Assembly (NCBI GenBank): GCA_947247005.1
Contig: OX365956.1
Coordinates: 17,008,089 to 17,072,088, forward strand
Reading direction: 5' to 3'
Length of the DNA: 64,000 nt
From: Spisula solida
Taxonomy: Eukaryota; Mollusca; Bivalvia; Venerida; Mactridae
The notes under the pieces are model-generated. The model did no database searches. It saw only the letters and a list, made by a program, of their open reading frames with translations, and had not been told where the DNA came from. The position numbers and the translations under genes are program-made. Below are positions 24,165 to 35,865 of this stretch, one piece after another; positions within the stretch are counted from its first letter, which is position 1, and every line of letters starts with the position of its first letter.

Positions 24165-24378
24165 ATATAAGCATTATTGGCAGGGAACAAAGTGACAAGA
24201 ATTATATTCTCATACTGTGTAAGACCTAAAATGTCAAAAATGGACCGATATTTGCTATAACAAAGACATGAACACAGCACAAACATTTTAGTGCGGTTGA
24301 GCTTATCAGCACTTGGACATCACATTTAGAAGTCATCTTTATTACAATATACACTATTGCAGATCTATGTCAAATAGG
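24165..24378 (-). repeat. MITE family R2, partial copy
   Basis: Its complement matches 32390-32610: AATAAAGATGACTTCTAAAT, AAGTGCTGATAAGC and TTTTAGGTCTTACACAGTAT have counterparts there. It ends where homology between the foldback arms ends, so its insertion may have set that boundary. Confidence 0.6.
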
Positions 24379-24665
24379 TAACACAAAAAATACTCAATTT
24401 CATGATTTTTGACATTCATAACTTTTTACCGTGGGGTGAAATGAACAGAAGGGAACATTTGATCGAAAGAGTTGCAGTGCGTAAATCGGCTTGTTTTCGC
24501 TTACGACAAGGCTCCAAATTTTTCCGCAATATTTTTTTCTTAAAAAGTAATGTTTCTTTCAATGTCAGTCTAGATATTTACACTACCAATATCAAATTTC
24601 AATTAAATGACATCCGGTATATATTAAATGTCAAATCATTGACGAAATGCCGAAAATCGATACGT
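24379..24665 (-). repeat. Inner unique part of right foldback arm
   Basis: Reverse-complement partner of 21941-22226. It differs by scattered substitutions, roughly one in ten by eye. Confidence 0.85.
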
Positions 24666-27388
24666 TTTGAAAATGTATTACATTTTGCAACTTTATTACA
24701 AAACGGGTTGCAATGTTATTTTCAAAGTGTAATAAACTTCTCAACCCGTTTTGTAATAAATACCTTACTTTTAAGGTGATTGAAAACATTTATTAGATTT
24801 AGCAACTTTATTACAAAACGGGTTGCAATGTTTTTTTTCAAAGTGTAATATCACTTCTCAACCCGTTTTGTAATGAATACCTCACTTTTGAGGTGATTTC
24901 AAAAATTATTACATTTCGAAAAATTATTACAAAACGGGTTGCAAGGTCATTTCCAAGCAAAAGAACACTTCTTAACCCGTTTTGTATTGAATACCTCACT
25001 TTTGAGGTGATTTCAAAAAATTATAACGTTTCGAAAATTTATTACAAAACGGGTTGAAAAGTTATTTTAAAGTGTAATAACACTCCCAGCTTGTTTTGTA
25101 ATAAATACCTCACTTTTGAGGTGATTTCAAAAATTTATTACATTTTGAAAATTGATTACATTTTGAACATATATTACAAAACGGGTTACAAGGTTATTTT
25201 CAAGGTGTAATAACTCTCTCAACCCGTTTTGTAATGAATACCTCACCTTTGAGGTGATCTTAAAAAAATTATTACATTTTGCAACTTTATTACAAAACGG
25301 GTTGCAAACATTTTTTTCAAAGTGTAATAAGCTCTCAACCCGTTTTGTAATAATTATTACATTTTGCAACTTTATTACACAACGGGTTGCAATGTGTTTT
25401 TCAAAGTGTAATAACACTTTCTTAACCCGTTTTGTAATAAATACCTTATTTTGAGGTGATTGCAAAAATTTATTACATTTCGAAAAATTATTACAAAACG
25501 AGTTGCATGGTTATTTTCATAGTGTAATAACTCTCTCAAACCGTTTTTTATGAATACCTCACTTTTGAGGTGATTGCAAAAATTATTTACATTGGGAAAA
25601 ATTATTACAAAACGAGTTGCATGGTTATTTTCAAAGTGTAATAACACTTCTCAACCCGTTTTGTAATAAATACCTCACTTTTGAGGTGATTTAAAAAAAT
25701 TATTACATTTCGAAAAATTATAACAATATGGTTGCAAGGTCATTTCCAAGCAAAAGAACGCATCAAAACCTTTTTTTGTAATGAATACCTCACTTTTGAG
25801 GTGACTTCAAAAATTATTACATTTCGAAAAATTATTACAAAACGGGTTGCAAGGTCATTTCCAAGCAAAAGAACACTTCTTAACCCGTTTTGTATTCAAT
25901 ACCTCACTTTTGAGGTGATTTCAAAAAATTATAACGTTTCGAAAATTTATTACAAAACGGGTTGAAAAGTTATTTTAAAGTGTAATAACATTCCCAGCTA
26001 TTTTTGTAATAAATACCTCACTTTTGAGGTGATTTCAAAAATTTATTACATTTTGAAAATTTATTACATTTTGAACATATATTACGAAACGGGTTACAAG
26101 GTTATTTTCAAGGTGTAATAACTCTCTCAACCCGTTTTGTAATGAATACCTCACCTTTGAGGTGATCTTAAAAAAATTATTACATTTTGCAACTTTGTTA
26201 CAAAACGGGTTGCAAACATTTTTTTCAAAGTGTAATAAGCTCTCAACCCGTTTTGTAATAATTATTACATTTTGCAACTTTATTACACAACGGGTTGCAA
26301 TGTGTTTTTCAAAGTGTAATAACACTTTCTTAACCCGTTTTGTAATAAATACCTTATTTTGAGGTGATTGCAAAAATTTATTACATTTCGAAAAATTATT
26401 ACAAAACGAGTTGCATGGTTATTTTCATAGTGTAATAACTCTCTCAAACCGTTTTTTATGAATACCTCACTTTTGAGGTGATTGCAAAAATTATTTACAT
26501 TGGGAAAAATTATTACAAAACGAGTTGCATGGTTATTTTCAAAGTGTAATAACACTTCTCAACCCGTTTTGTAATAAATACCTCACTTTTGAGGTGATTT
26601 AAAAAAATTATTACATTTCGAAAAATTATAACAATATGGTTGCAAGGTCATTTCCAAGCAAAAGAACGCATCAAAACCTTTTTTTGTAATGAATACCTCA
26701 CTTTTGAGGTGACTTCAAAAATTATTACATTTCGAAAAATTATTACAAAACGGGTTGCAAGGTCATTTCCAAGCAAAAGAACACTTCTTAACCCGTTTTG
26801 TATTGAATACCTCACTTTTGAGGTGATTTCAAAAAAATATTACATTGGATTGCAAGGTCATTTCCAAGCAAAAGAACACTTCTTAACCCGTTTTGTATTG
26901 AATATCTCACTTTTGGGGTGATTTCAAAAAATTATTACATTTCGAAAATTTATTACAAAACGGGTTGAAAAGTTATTTTAAAGTGTAATAACATTCCCAG
27001 CTTGTTTTGTAATAAATACCTCACTTTTGAGGTGATTTCAAAAATTTATTACATTTTGAAAATTTATTACATTTTGAACATATATTACGAAACGGGTTAC
27101 AAGGTTATTTTCAAGGTGTAATAACTCTTTCAACCCGTTTTGTAATGAATACCTCACTTTTGAGGTGATCTTAAAAAAATTATTACATTTTGCAACTTTA
27201 TTACAAAACGGGTTGCAAACATTTTTTCAAAGTGTAATAAGCTCTCAACCCGTTTTGTAATAATTATAACATTTTGCAACTTTATTACAAAACGGGTTGC
27301 AAACATTTTTTCAAAGTGTAATAAGCTCTCAACCCGTTTTGTAATAATTATTACACTTTGCAACTTTATTACAAAACGGGTTGTAACA
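24666..27388 (-). repeat. Right arm array with near-identical 908-bp duplication
   Basis: Same alternating motif array as the left arm, in mirror orientation and 2.7 kb long. About 24870-25777 is repeated as 25778-26685 with a 908-bp offset and very few differences. A third, partly rearranged copy follows to 27388. The higher-order unit and near-identity point to a recent unequal exchange or replication-slippage event in this arm only. Confidence 0.92.
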
Positions 27389-27394
27389 GAGCGT
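27389..27394 (+). other. Target-site duplication, right (GAGCGT)
   Basis: Second copy of GAGCGT, directly after the terminal GGGTTGTAACA of the foldback element. Confidence 0.75.
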
Positions 27395-28352
27395 CAGTTG
27401 TCCGCCGTGCATAGTTGGAATATCCGATGATCTTGCATAATTTTTGTAGTTGAAGTTATATTCCGTTATATGAAGAAATACCTTAACAGCAGATGTTACC
27501 TCGTCTGATTTAAATGGTATACCCGTTAAACAGTCTTGTATTAATTATTATGTTGTACGTCATGAAGTACATATGATGAAACCAATGGCGAAGCCCCGTC
27601 CTCTGTTAACGCTACGAATTGTAGACATACTTATATTAACAGCTTAAAAGCCAATTGCGTATAATGATTTACATAGTGAATGTGGCCTGTGTAGTACAAA
27701 CACTTGTCAAGCTTCTGTAGAACTCCAATATTACAAATTAGTCCTTCCAACTCGGCATTATTCCTAATTATGAAATGTGCGGGTATTAAGATAATGCATA
27801 GGCTTCCTAAATACACCATGTCACATCGGAAATAGTTTACAGCTTCCAGCTAATGGATTAATTTAAGGACAAGTTATTAGAACACAGAGACGCCGTGCAA
27901 AGTTCATTCGCATTGTTGTCGTTTCTATGCACTCAATACAATAGCACATGGTACAAAATCATTAACGAATAAGCTAACATTGATAATGACTTGTCAATTA
28001 CAGTCCATCAGGGAATTTGCGAAGGGAAATGGGAATAAGGTCATACAACGTATACGTGTAGTTATCGTATTGTAGCAATGTTCTGTTCTTAACTTCAAAA
28101 TGAAATGATAAGCATAAGAAATATTATGTTCCAAAGCTAGTTGTGATTGAAAAGACTCGCATTGCTATAGGATTGTTTCAAACTATTACACGCCTTGTCT
28201 GCTTTTCTAATCCCGGATTAAATGGAAATAGTTCTAGTATATTGAAACTTAAATAACTGAGCGTAACCCAAGTTAGCACTTGATTATTACTTGGACAACA
28301 AGCACTATTTGAAGAAGTAACAAACACTGGGGATTAAAATTCAAAATAAATA
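27395..28352. other. Non-coding DNA, nothing recognised
   Basis: About 1 kb between the foldback element and a MITE, with no supported gene or repeat. Confidence 0.5.
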
Positions 28353-28354
28353 TA

Positions 28355-28520
28355 CAGTGAAGTTCCGCTAATAAGACCAGTCAAAAAGTGATCTTATTAG
28401 CAAATCGGTCTTAATTGCGGACCTTTTTTGTTCTAAATCTAATACTTTGGGACCACAACATTGCACAAATCTGCATGATTTCGAAATAATTGAAGTGGTC
28501 CTATTAGCGGAACTACAATG
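28355..28520 (+). mobile_element. pogo/Tigger-like MITE
   Basis: A 166-bp element with terminal inverted repeats CAGTGAAGTTCCGCTAATAA and, reversed from the right, CATTGTAGTTCCGCTAATAG, flanked by TA on both sides. CAGT-type ends with a CGCTAATA core and TA duplication are typical of pogo/Tigger derivatives. There is no coding capacity. Confidence 0.8.
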
Positions 28521-28695
28521 TATAATGCATTTGCATTTGAAATTATTTGGTTTTGAATGAATGGTTTATCATTTTTTCAGATAAATACTCATACAACATC
28601 AAAATAATCAACCAACACAAAAACACAGGTAACGGTATCATTGTTAAAATGTTTATTTTTATTTTTATTATCTTAGCTAACACAAATACTACATG

Positions 28696-28935
28696 TACTT
28701 ACGACCTTATAAGACTCATGCATATTTGAAATCTGCATCTCAAGGCTCTTCTAATGAGTGAAGTGGTCATGTTGACCAAACTGAATTTTAAAAAAGTATG
28801 TTTTCCATAAGAAAATTTTGAAAAAGAGAGAAACGATAGTCTGAAAACTACTCTTGTTTTCAGACTATCGTTTCTCTCTTTTTCAAAATTTTGATTTTGT
28901 ACTTACGACCTTCTAATTCTAAGCCGTCGATATAA
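28696..28935 (+). repeat. Dispersed repeat, family R1 copy 2 with a perfect hairpin
   Basis: Homologous to 11634-11865 in the opposite orientation. Unlike that copy it holds a perfect inverted repeat, with 37-bp arms at 28812-28848 and 28856-28892 and a 7-base loop. The arm includes AGAGAGAAACGATAGTCTG. Confidence 0.75.
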
Positions 28936-29880
28936 CACCAAGTTCGGATTATTTAATTAGTTTGTGTTATACGTTTATTTTTGAACGTCTCACGTAGTGA
29001 CCATCCATTTTAGCGAATCCGTAGTACGTTTCTGTTATTAAAATATCGGATAATACTTTGAGATATATACAATACTGTAGATATTTATTCGAATGTCAGA
29101 TTTCGATATTTGTCGGGATTATATACATAAAATAAATGCGCATAGGGATATGTAGATTTATCATTGAGTGTCTATCTGAAAAAACCATAACATTTGCATC
29201 GAAATTCGTATAAATCTTTACTTTTCTTAGATCTATATACAAAAACTGGAGACATTTGAAGTATTGGTTTTCTATTCATTCTATGCTTTAGTCTATCTAC
29301 ACATTCACGCAAGGGGAATATTGCAGCATTTTCGTCTGTCAAATTGTCAGTTCTAGGCTAGCTGCATGGCCAGGATATTAGTTTTGCAAATTAGATATTG
29401 CACATTGTCGTTGATTTGTTTACTAAATTAAATTCAGCAAATTTGCAATCTTTAGACGAAGCAATAGCTAATTTCTTTTCACCTCATGTGGAACAGACGA
29501 ATGCTGCGTATGTTTTCTTTACATCACCTTAGGTAAGTATAATGTCTAGGGATGTTACAAATGTTCTATTTATAGACGAGGGGTGTTCGATATGTAATTT
29601 TACTGTGATTATAAAACAATAAAAAAATATTTAAAACATATCAAGATGTTTGAAGTTCGTCATTCTAATGCGTCCATGCTTGCAATTTTAGACTCACCCT
29701 TTAGGCACTCGGACCTAACGTGTCTTGCCCTTATCTATACGAAATTGAATTGAATAGATCAGGAAAAAGATGATCTACAAATAAATGTACTCTATACTGT
29801 AATCACACGAACAATAAAATAATTTCTTTGACACAAATGTGATGAATAGTGTGTATAATACGTTTACACCAATACTTAAA
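28936..29880. other. Non-coding DNA, nothing recognised
   Basis: AT-rich, no supported feature. Confidence 0.45.
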
Positions 29881-29881
29881 T

Positions 29882-30048
29882 ACTGTTCTATTTGTATGTA
29901 TGTAATAATATGTCGAGCATAGTCTCTGTTTGCCAGTCATCTTTGTGCAGAAATATGGAAGGCATATGAGTGCCTCCATCCGTATTTGATCCCGGGGCGC
30001 CAGATTAGACGGCAAGCGCCCTAACCACTAAGCTTCGGGGCACACACA
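29882..30048 (-). repeat. SINE family S2, copy 1
   Basis: On the minus strand, a tRNA-like head (CTTAGTGGTTAGGGCGCTTG, then CGTCTAATCTGGCG and GGGATCAAATACGG) is followed by a tail with GGAGGCAC, TATGCCTTCCATATTT and GACTATGCTCG. The same head and tail order is found at 41357-41505. Confidence 0.75.
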
Positions 30049-30837
30049 TGTATAATGGAACATTATTACAGTAGAATTTCAAGTGTTAATACCTTACAAC
30101 AATTAAAGCCGCATAGGAATAGAAATGTACACCAGAGAACGTAACATTCAATTCAGAAGTTTCTAAAGAAAATTTCTGGCACATTTCAGGACAAACGCGT
30201 GGTGTGGTGCAAACATGCCATACAATACTGGAAATAACTGGAAATAAAACATTTCATAGTCGACAATGATCTGAGAATTTTAATTGCTAACAGCTAAAGT
30301 AGAGTTTATAACATGTCAGGAAATGATAACAAGGCTGACGAGGTACTTCCCTAAAACGTTATTTCTCTTTTTTTCTAAAGATAAATTGAAATACATTATT
30401 GATTCGTACTTAGTTATAGTAGTGCTGTGCGACTTTAATTAGCACTTACATCAATTTGAACAATTCACTTTCTTCCGTGCACGAATAATGTGCTTGACGT
30501 GGCAATTGTCTAGATTGGGTTCGCTAATGAAGCAACTGTTTATTACAACCAAAGAAGCTGGTTAAATGTACCATACAAATATTAAAAAGCGTACGTACGA
30601 CTGTACGTGTAATAAGATGTTAATCATCATGCATGACTGTGATGCTTATGTTGTTAATTGACTTATTCTTATCAGTTCTCAAAGTAGGTAATCATGGAAT
30701 GAAAACACCAATTACCCCGGATTCTGAAACTGTTTTACCAGGAATAAAACATAAATAAAATCTTGAAATAATTTCAAATGATAACATTGTTATTTACGAC
30801 GTAGCAATGTTTTAAGTTCTATCATGTTTTAGATATA

Positions 30838-31251
30838 CAGTACCCACCAAAAATAAGTATACATATATTATTTTCCCATTTAGTTGTCTCTAATAACACT
30901 ATTTGTAAAACAGTGAAACAACACTTTTTTGAAGAAAAAGGAATATTTTGTTTATTTTATGTAAAGATCATACATTAATTGGTACCCTAGGTGCAAAATA
31001 TAAAGTTTCTTTGTCCCGATTGAATGGTAACTTAATCACAAAAAGATCGAAAATTCAGCATTGTAGATCACATGGGTATTTAAATTCTGAACATATTCAT
31101 CTTTATTTCTATCTATGTGTTTACTCATTTAGTAACTGTAGTTTCAGAAACAAGTATAATTGTGACCGTCTGATAAAAAGATATTGAATAATTTAACCAG
31201 GTTAAATTTAGCAACAGTTATTTACTGTATACTTATTTTTGGTGGGCACTG
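30838..31251 (+). mobile_element. Tc1/mariner-type MITE in copy A
   Basis: A 414-bp element with inverted ends CAGTACCCACCAAAAATAAG and, reversed from the right, CAGTGCCCACCAAAAATAAG, both continuing TATACA, flanked by TA. The end sequence and TA duplication fit Tc1/mariner. No transposase remains. It is not seen at the matching place in copy B. Confidence 0.85.
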
Positions 31252-32280
31252 TACGTTGCAATCATATTAAAACAAGAGCACGTCAATTGTTATGTTTTGG
31301 TTAATGATTTTGTTAATTTAATATTGTCTAGCAAACTGATATGATGTGCGTGTTATATGATACTTAATTGGTGCAATAGCATACACATGTCGGACAAATA
31401 TTTATAAATAATATGTTTGTAAAAGTTAAACATTATAATCGTTGAAACTAACGTGTTAAACACCACCCTTTCAAAACAGTCAGTGTATTTAGGCAAAATG
31501 TATCAAATTAATATAAATGTCTCTTATTCAAACAAAATCCGACTGAATTAAAAACTAATTGGCTAAACAATCCGAATGTTCTGGTTTTGATAGTCTGTTA
31601 GTTTGAGTGCCTGTTATTTAGGCGATGGAGTCGGATTGATTGTCACCTAGTTTACTCGCGTTTATTTCCATGTTGCGTTGTGTTCCTGATGACCTACACA
31701 TACTACAGTGACAACGCTACTTTTTTATCCCTCTGTTATACTCTATGAACTGGACGACAATACATTACATGAAATAATGTTAAACGGCCATTGTCTCGGT
31801 GAATCTGCATTCGTATTCAAATGCGACTGACAATTTAATAGCCGCGGCGATATTTGCATTGATATTACATTAGCAGTAACAAATGCGGCCTGCAACTGTC
31901 AAATTGAGACGACATTGTAATGATAGGAATTTGCGCGTATTTAGTAGTTTACACGCACATCATATTAGTCGTTCGTTCACGTAAAGGAACGATCAATTTT
32001 TCTCAACGAACGTCACCTTTGGAAGATCATGCCTTCACAGAGTTATCACAAAGGAATCACTAACGCACAAAGTGCTACCATATGATGATACGAAATAGAC
32101 GCTAGCGAATGTTCCACCTGAGATGATTTATAAAAGATACAGTAAGTGTGATAAACCATAGGGCAATATGGGGGATAAGATACATATTCAACATGAAGTG
32201 TAAGGAACGATGCGAGATGCGATTCGATGCGAGGTGCGGACGCCCAATAACACATAAAATAATTATCATACAGCTATATA

Positions 32281-32782
32281 CTACTCAAAATTTGATAAGG
32301 ACCAAGAAATTTTCCATTTGAATATTTTGCATATTGAATAAGATTGACCGGTAGAATTTTCAAAAGCTTAATGCTAAATCTGCAAAATTGTAAACCAATA
32401 AAGATTACTTCGAAATTTAATGTTTAAGTGCTGATAAGCCCAACCCCATTAAATTTTTCGTGCTGCATTCAAGCCTCTGGAGTAACGGAATGCGGCCATT
32501 TTCTTGGCATTTTGGGTCTTACACGCTATGGAAATAAAAACAGGATAAAAATTTCCATATTAATCTAGCCACTTTGGTCTCCGCCAATACGGCTTATCAG
32601 TTACCTGGAAAACGACCTCATTTAGGCAATGCGTATTAAATGCAAGACATCAAGCTTTGAACTTCAGAAGCAGATAAGATTATATTTTATTAATTGCACA
32701 ACGTTTTTTTCATCGGTATTGTACATTTAATGTGAGACGGACATAAAAATCAATGTCTTGGCCCTTAGCAAAGTTTGAGTAG
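32281..32782 (+). mobile_element. MITE family R2, full copy with TATA flanks
   Basis: A 502-bp element. Left end CTACTCAAAATTTGATAAGG and reversed right end CTACTCAAACTTTGCTAAGG are followed on both sides by near-matching bases. TATA flanks both ends. The duplicated copy B runs through the equivalent site (about 37012-37025) without the element, giving an empty-site comparison. Related partial copies lie at 24165-24378, 48481-48915 and 51140-51345. Confidence 0.88.
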
Positions 32783-35781
32783 TATATTTACAAATCAGCC
32801 ATGGATAACAAAGTACTAAATGTTAAAAAACAACAGTAAACCAATTCCGCAGACAGCACAACATTGACATAAGACAGTGTTTTAAGTGAATGACTGTTAG
32901 TGCTCAATTATTAATGATTGGTATGGTTGCGAACATATGCAAATGTTAACACGTTTTACAATGTAATGACGTGATGCTATAAAAGGTTATAAATTCTCAT
33001 TTTCTTAAATAACGTAGGAACAAGGTTCATTACGAGGTAGTCGATGTAGGATAAGGATACCTCACCGTCGGGATAAAAAATATTAATCAAGGACGAGGCT
33101 ACGATTCCGAGAGTGAGATATCTTAGTAGAAGCTCATGATGGATCATTTTATTCTAAATAGTCTACGTATGTGCTTTGAATCTGTACATAGCGCTAACAA
33201 GTCAACTTTAGTATGGAAAATGTTTAATGATTATGATTGATGATTGATGCCAAGAGAGTGGCTGACTAAACTCAAAGTCCTTATATGATTAAACATGGTA
33301 TACAATCGCCAAACAATAACTCGTGTTACATGTAAAACATACTAACTATGATAAAAAGATATTGCATATATAGTCCAGTTAGGATATTGTGACAGTGACG
33401 TTGCAGTTTATGTGTACGCAAAAAATCACAACCATTGTCTAAACAGGTAGAGCGAAGTTTAGTATGTTAGTTTAGCATTGAAATTATAGTAATATAGTTG
33501 TTTGTACAGTAGAAGCCTCTATAATTAGTTTTACACCGTTATAGTGGACTCGACCGCTGCGTCACTGGATTTTTATCCTGACTGGACTATAGTATATAGT
33601 ATAGGGCGGACAAATATAAACATAATCCATTGTGCATACTACATGTAATATATAGGATGTATTGGACAAGTCAGACGTAATTTTATTATGATATTATTTA
33701 TGATATTACAATTCAACAAAATGTGCCACATGCAATGTACTTTGTAAGATATCAGTTTACCAAATTTTTCAAATAGGACAGCATTGACACTATAATTGTT
33801 ACAGTTGTAAAATGGAAATACAATTAGTATTTTTTTTTAGAAAAAATCAAAATTATCCAAAGAAAATACTGTAATGCCTTCGTTGCAATACAGTATTACT
33901 ATTTAGCATGTTTTACTTTAATTAATTTGTGAAATATAAATCGTAATTAGAACAACAACATGCCAAGTTAAAAACGTGACCCTTGAAAACGTATAGTTTC
34001 TGATTTAAACCTAAATAGTTTATGATGATGAAACCTTGAATGTTTGTGTGTAACATACGATGTGACATTGTTATGTTATGTCAACTTTTGTGAGCCCGAT
34101 GTTATCTCGAATGAGCTTTGATGTCATAACGTTTGTTGAGCTCAGATTTTATAGAATTTGTCCCAGTGTCTTTCCTTGTTACTTGGATGCTAATTATTTT
34201 ATGCAAGGTGTAGAGTTTAACAATTTCTGTTGGAAAAAAACATGTTTCACGATCCACTTTAACGAAATTAGAATAAACTAGATTCCTTACGTTTTAATGT
34301 AAAGTTCATCCTTAGATCATGCCAATTTCATTCAAAACTGATTTATCCAAACACTGGTGGTACAATGTCTTTAGGGAAACGCGATGCTATCGCAATCAAT
34401 AAAATTGCATTCCCCACGAATACTAATGACTCAGCTAAGTTATAGGATATTACCATGTAAGTTCGCAATTTGCGTCTAAAAGTTGCGAATTTAGTAACAA
34501 TAAATGTAGTCACTCGTACATTTTATTGGAATGTTCAGACATTATATGGTTATAGTTTCCAGTGAATATGCCAACTACTAGTAGACACTATCATTATTCG
34601 AGTTCGAGCAATGAATATTTTATGTACCTTCGAAACAAATATTTGTCAGAATACTGCATTGCATTCCAATTACTTCCTTTTGTGAATAATGTGTTGCGTA
34701 TGTGAATCTTACAGTAATACTACGTTTGATTTGAGAAAGAAAACAAAATCATACATTAGCATTTCAAACTCTCTCTGCAACAGTCCATAACGTTTAAGTA
34801 TAAAGTGACCGTCTTATCAGTTACGTTAATGTCAGTTAGTCAAGTTTTTAAATTTAACACTGAACCTGAACAACATAGCATGAAGGCACGAAAAATAGCG
34901 CACTCAAAAGAAAAAAAAACACAGATTACCAGTAGAAGTCCCAAGGACAGCCTTACAATTAAACAAGAAAATAAACAATTTTGAAAAAAGTTACATGAAC
35001 ACAACATCGAACTTGGAGTACTGACGTTTGAATCTAACCACCAGTGCCATCGATTGACACAAAAACTTGATAAATACATTACATACTATTACTTTTTATG
35101 TTTCCTTTATCGAACATAATTTCATTTTATTTATTTATCGTTCGTCCATTTCTCTTTCCACATTACATAATACTATGTGTACACAAAGGGGATGAAAGAT
35201 TTAACCAAAGCAAATAATTAAAACGAGTACCTTCAATCAGCACTCAAACTAAACTAACAAAAACTCACTCTCACATTATTGCTGAAATTGAAGCCAATGT
35301 TCTAGAACAATATAATGTTAAAATGGTAATATCCTACGTAACCAATTACTTTCTTGAGTAATGAATAGTATAATTGGCATTGATCTGTCTTAGTATAGGT
35401 TAGGGTTTGTGTAACGATGTGTGCCAGGATTAGTAAACTAAAGGAGCGAAGCGACTATGTATACTAAACATTGAATAAAAAAGGTTTTACAAACTCTAAT
35501 CAACTTAGTATTTGCTCCACCCACACTTGTTAAACCTCATAGAAAGACATGTTAAACGTGCATAATGGACCATTGCATTAATAAGGGATGTGCTTCAACA
35601 AAGTTTGCGTAATATAATATGAATTGTTGATTAACTAACATCATCCTTTCATATTCCATGATTAAAACCGCTTACGATAGAACTTCAAGGTTAAACATAT
35701 TTAAAGATAGTTTTAACCGCATGTGTACATAAGAGATCCGATGCATAACATTCATTGTAACATTGAACTCAATTTCGTACA

Positions 35782-35865
35782 AAGTGCATTGAACTCCGAA
35801 ATTTCTGATGACAGTGTCTTGCGAAGTGCATTGAACTCCGAAATATCTGATGACAGTTTCTTGCA
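35782..35865 (+). repeat. Two-copy 42-bp in-frame tandem repeat
   Basis: AAGTGCATTGAACTCCGAAA occurs at 35782 and 35824. The plus-strand frame through it (35723-35965, 80 codons) repeats SALNSEISDDS twice. No family is recognised, and coding status is doubtful. Confidence 0.7.

Larger units (their letters stand above)
22227..24378. other. Loop of the foldback element
   Basis: No transposase, RT or other known domain. It holds a diverged direct repeat (22527-22695 and 23540-23725), a perfect 16-bp palindrome at 22781-22796, a tRNA-derived SINE (24060-24160) and a MITE-family R2 copy abutting the right arm (24165-24378). The only coding-like frame is a 72-codon minus-strand stretch at 23031-23249 that I do not recognise. 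Confidence 0.5.
20821..27388. mobile_element. Large foldback DNA element with satellite arms
   Basis: The sequence runs from TGTTACAACCCGTTTTGTAA to its exact complement at the far end and is flanked by GAGCGT on both sides. Arms are 20821-22226 and 24379-27388 and are inverted copies of each other. Each arm has an outer satellite-like array and an inner unique stretch of about 290 bp (sharing TGTTCCCTTCTGTTCATTTC). The right array has grown to 2.7 kb against 1.1 kb on the left. The 2.15-kb loop has no recognisable transposase, so the element looks non-autonomous. TG...CA ends with a 6-bp duplication fit DDE enzymes related to retroviral integrase (Polinton makes 6-bp duplications; Ginger ends begin TGT), but the superfamily is not established. 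Confidence 0.8.
30100..35090 (+). repeat. Segmental duplication, copy A
   Basis: A string of collinear matches links this interval to 35715-41130. Examples are CGACAATGATCTGAGAATT at 30261 with CGACAACGATCTGAGAATT at 35935, GATAAACCATAGGGCAATAT near 32150 with 36902, ACATGCAATGTAC near 33728 with 38698, and GTTATAGGATATTACCATGT near 34440 with 40150. Offset varies from about 4.2 to 5.7 kb because each copy has its own insertions. Divergence is substantial. Confidence 0.85.

Noticed and set aside
20821..27388. CRISPR-like array
   Set aside because: Eukaryotic context, no cas genes, and spacers that are themselves repeated. The arrays belong to a foldback element.
28370..28520. Rho-independent-type terminator or riboswitch
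   Set aside because: The inverted repeat is a pogo-like MITE with TA flanks, in eukaryotic DNA.
30948..31187. 79-codon gene
   Set aside because: Lies inside a Tc1/mariner-type MITE. No DDE motifs, so not a transposase remnant that I can support.
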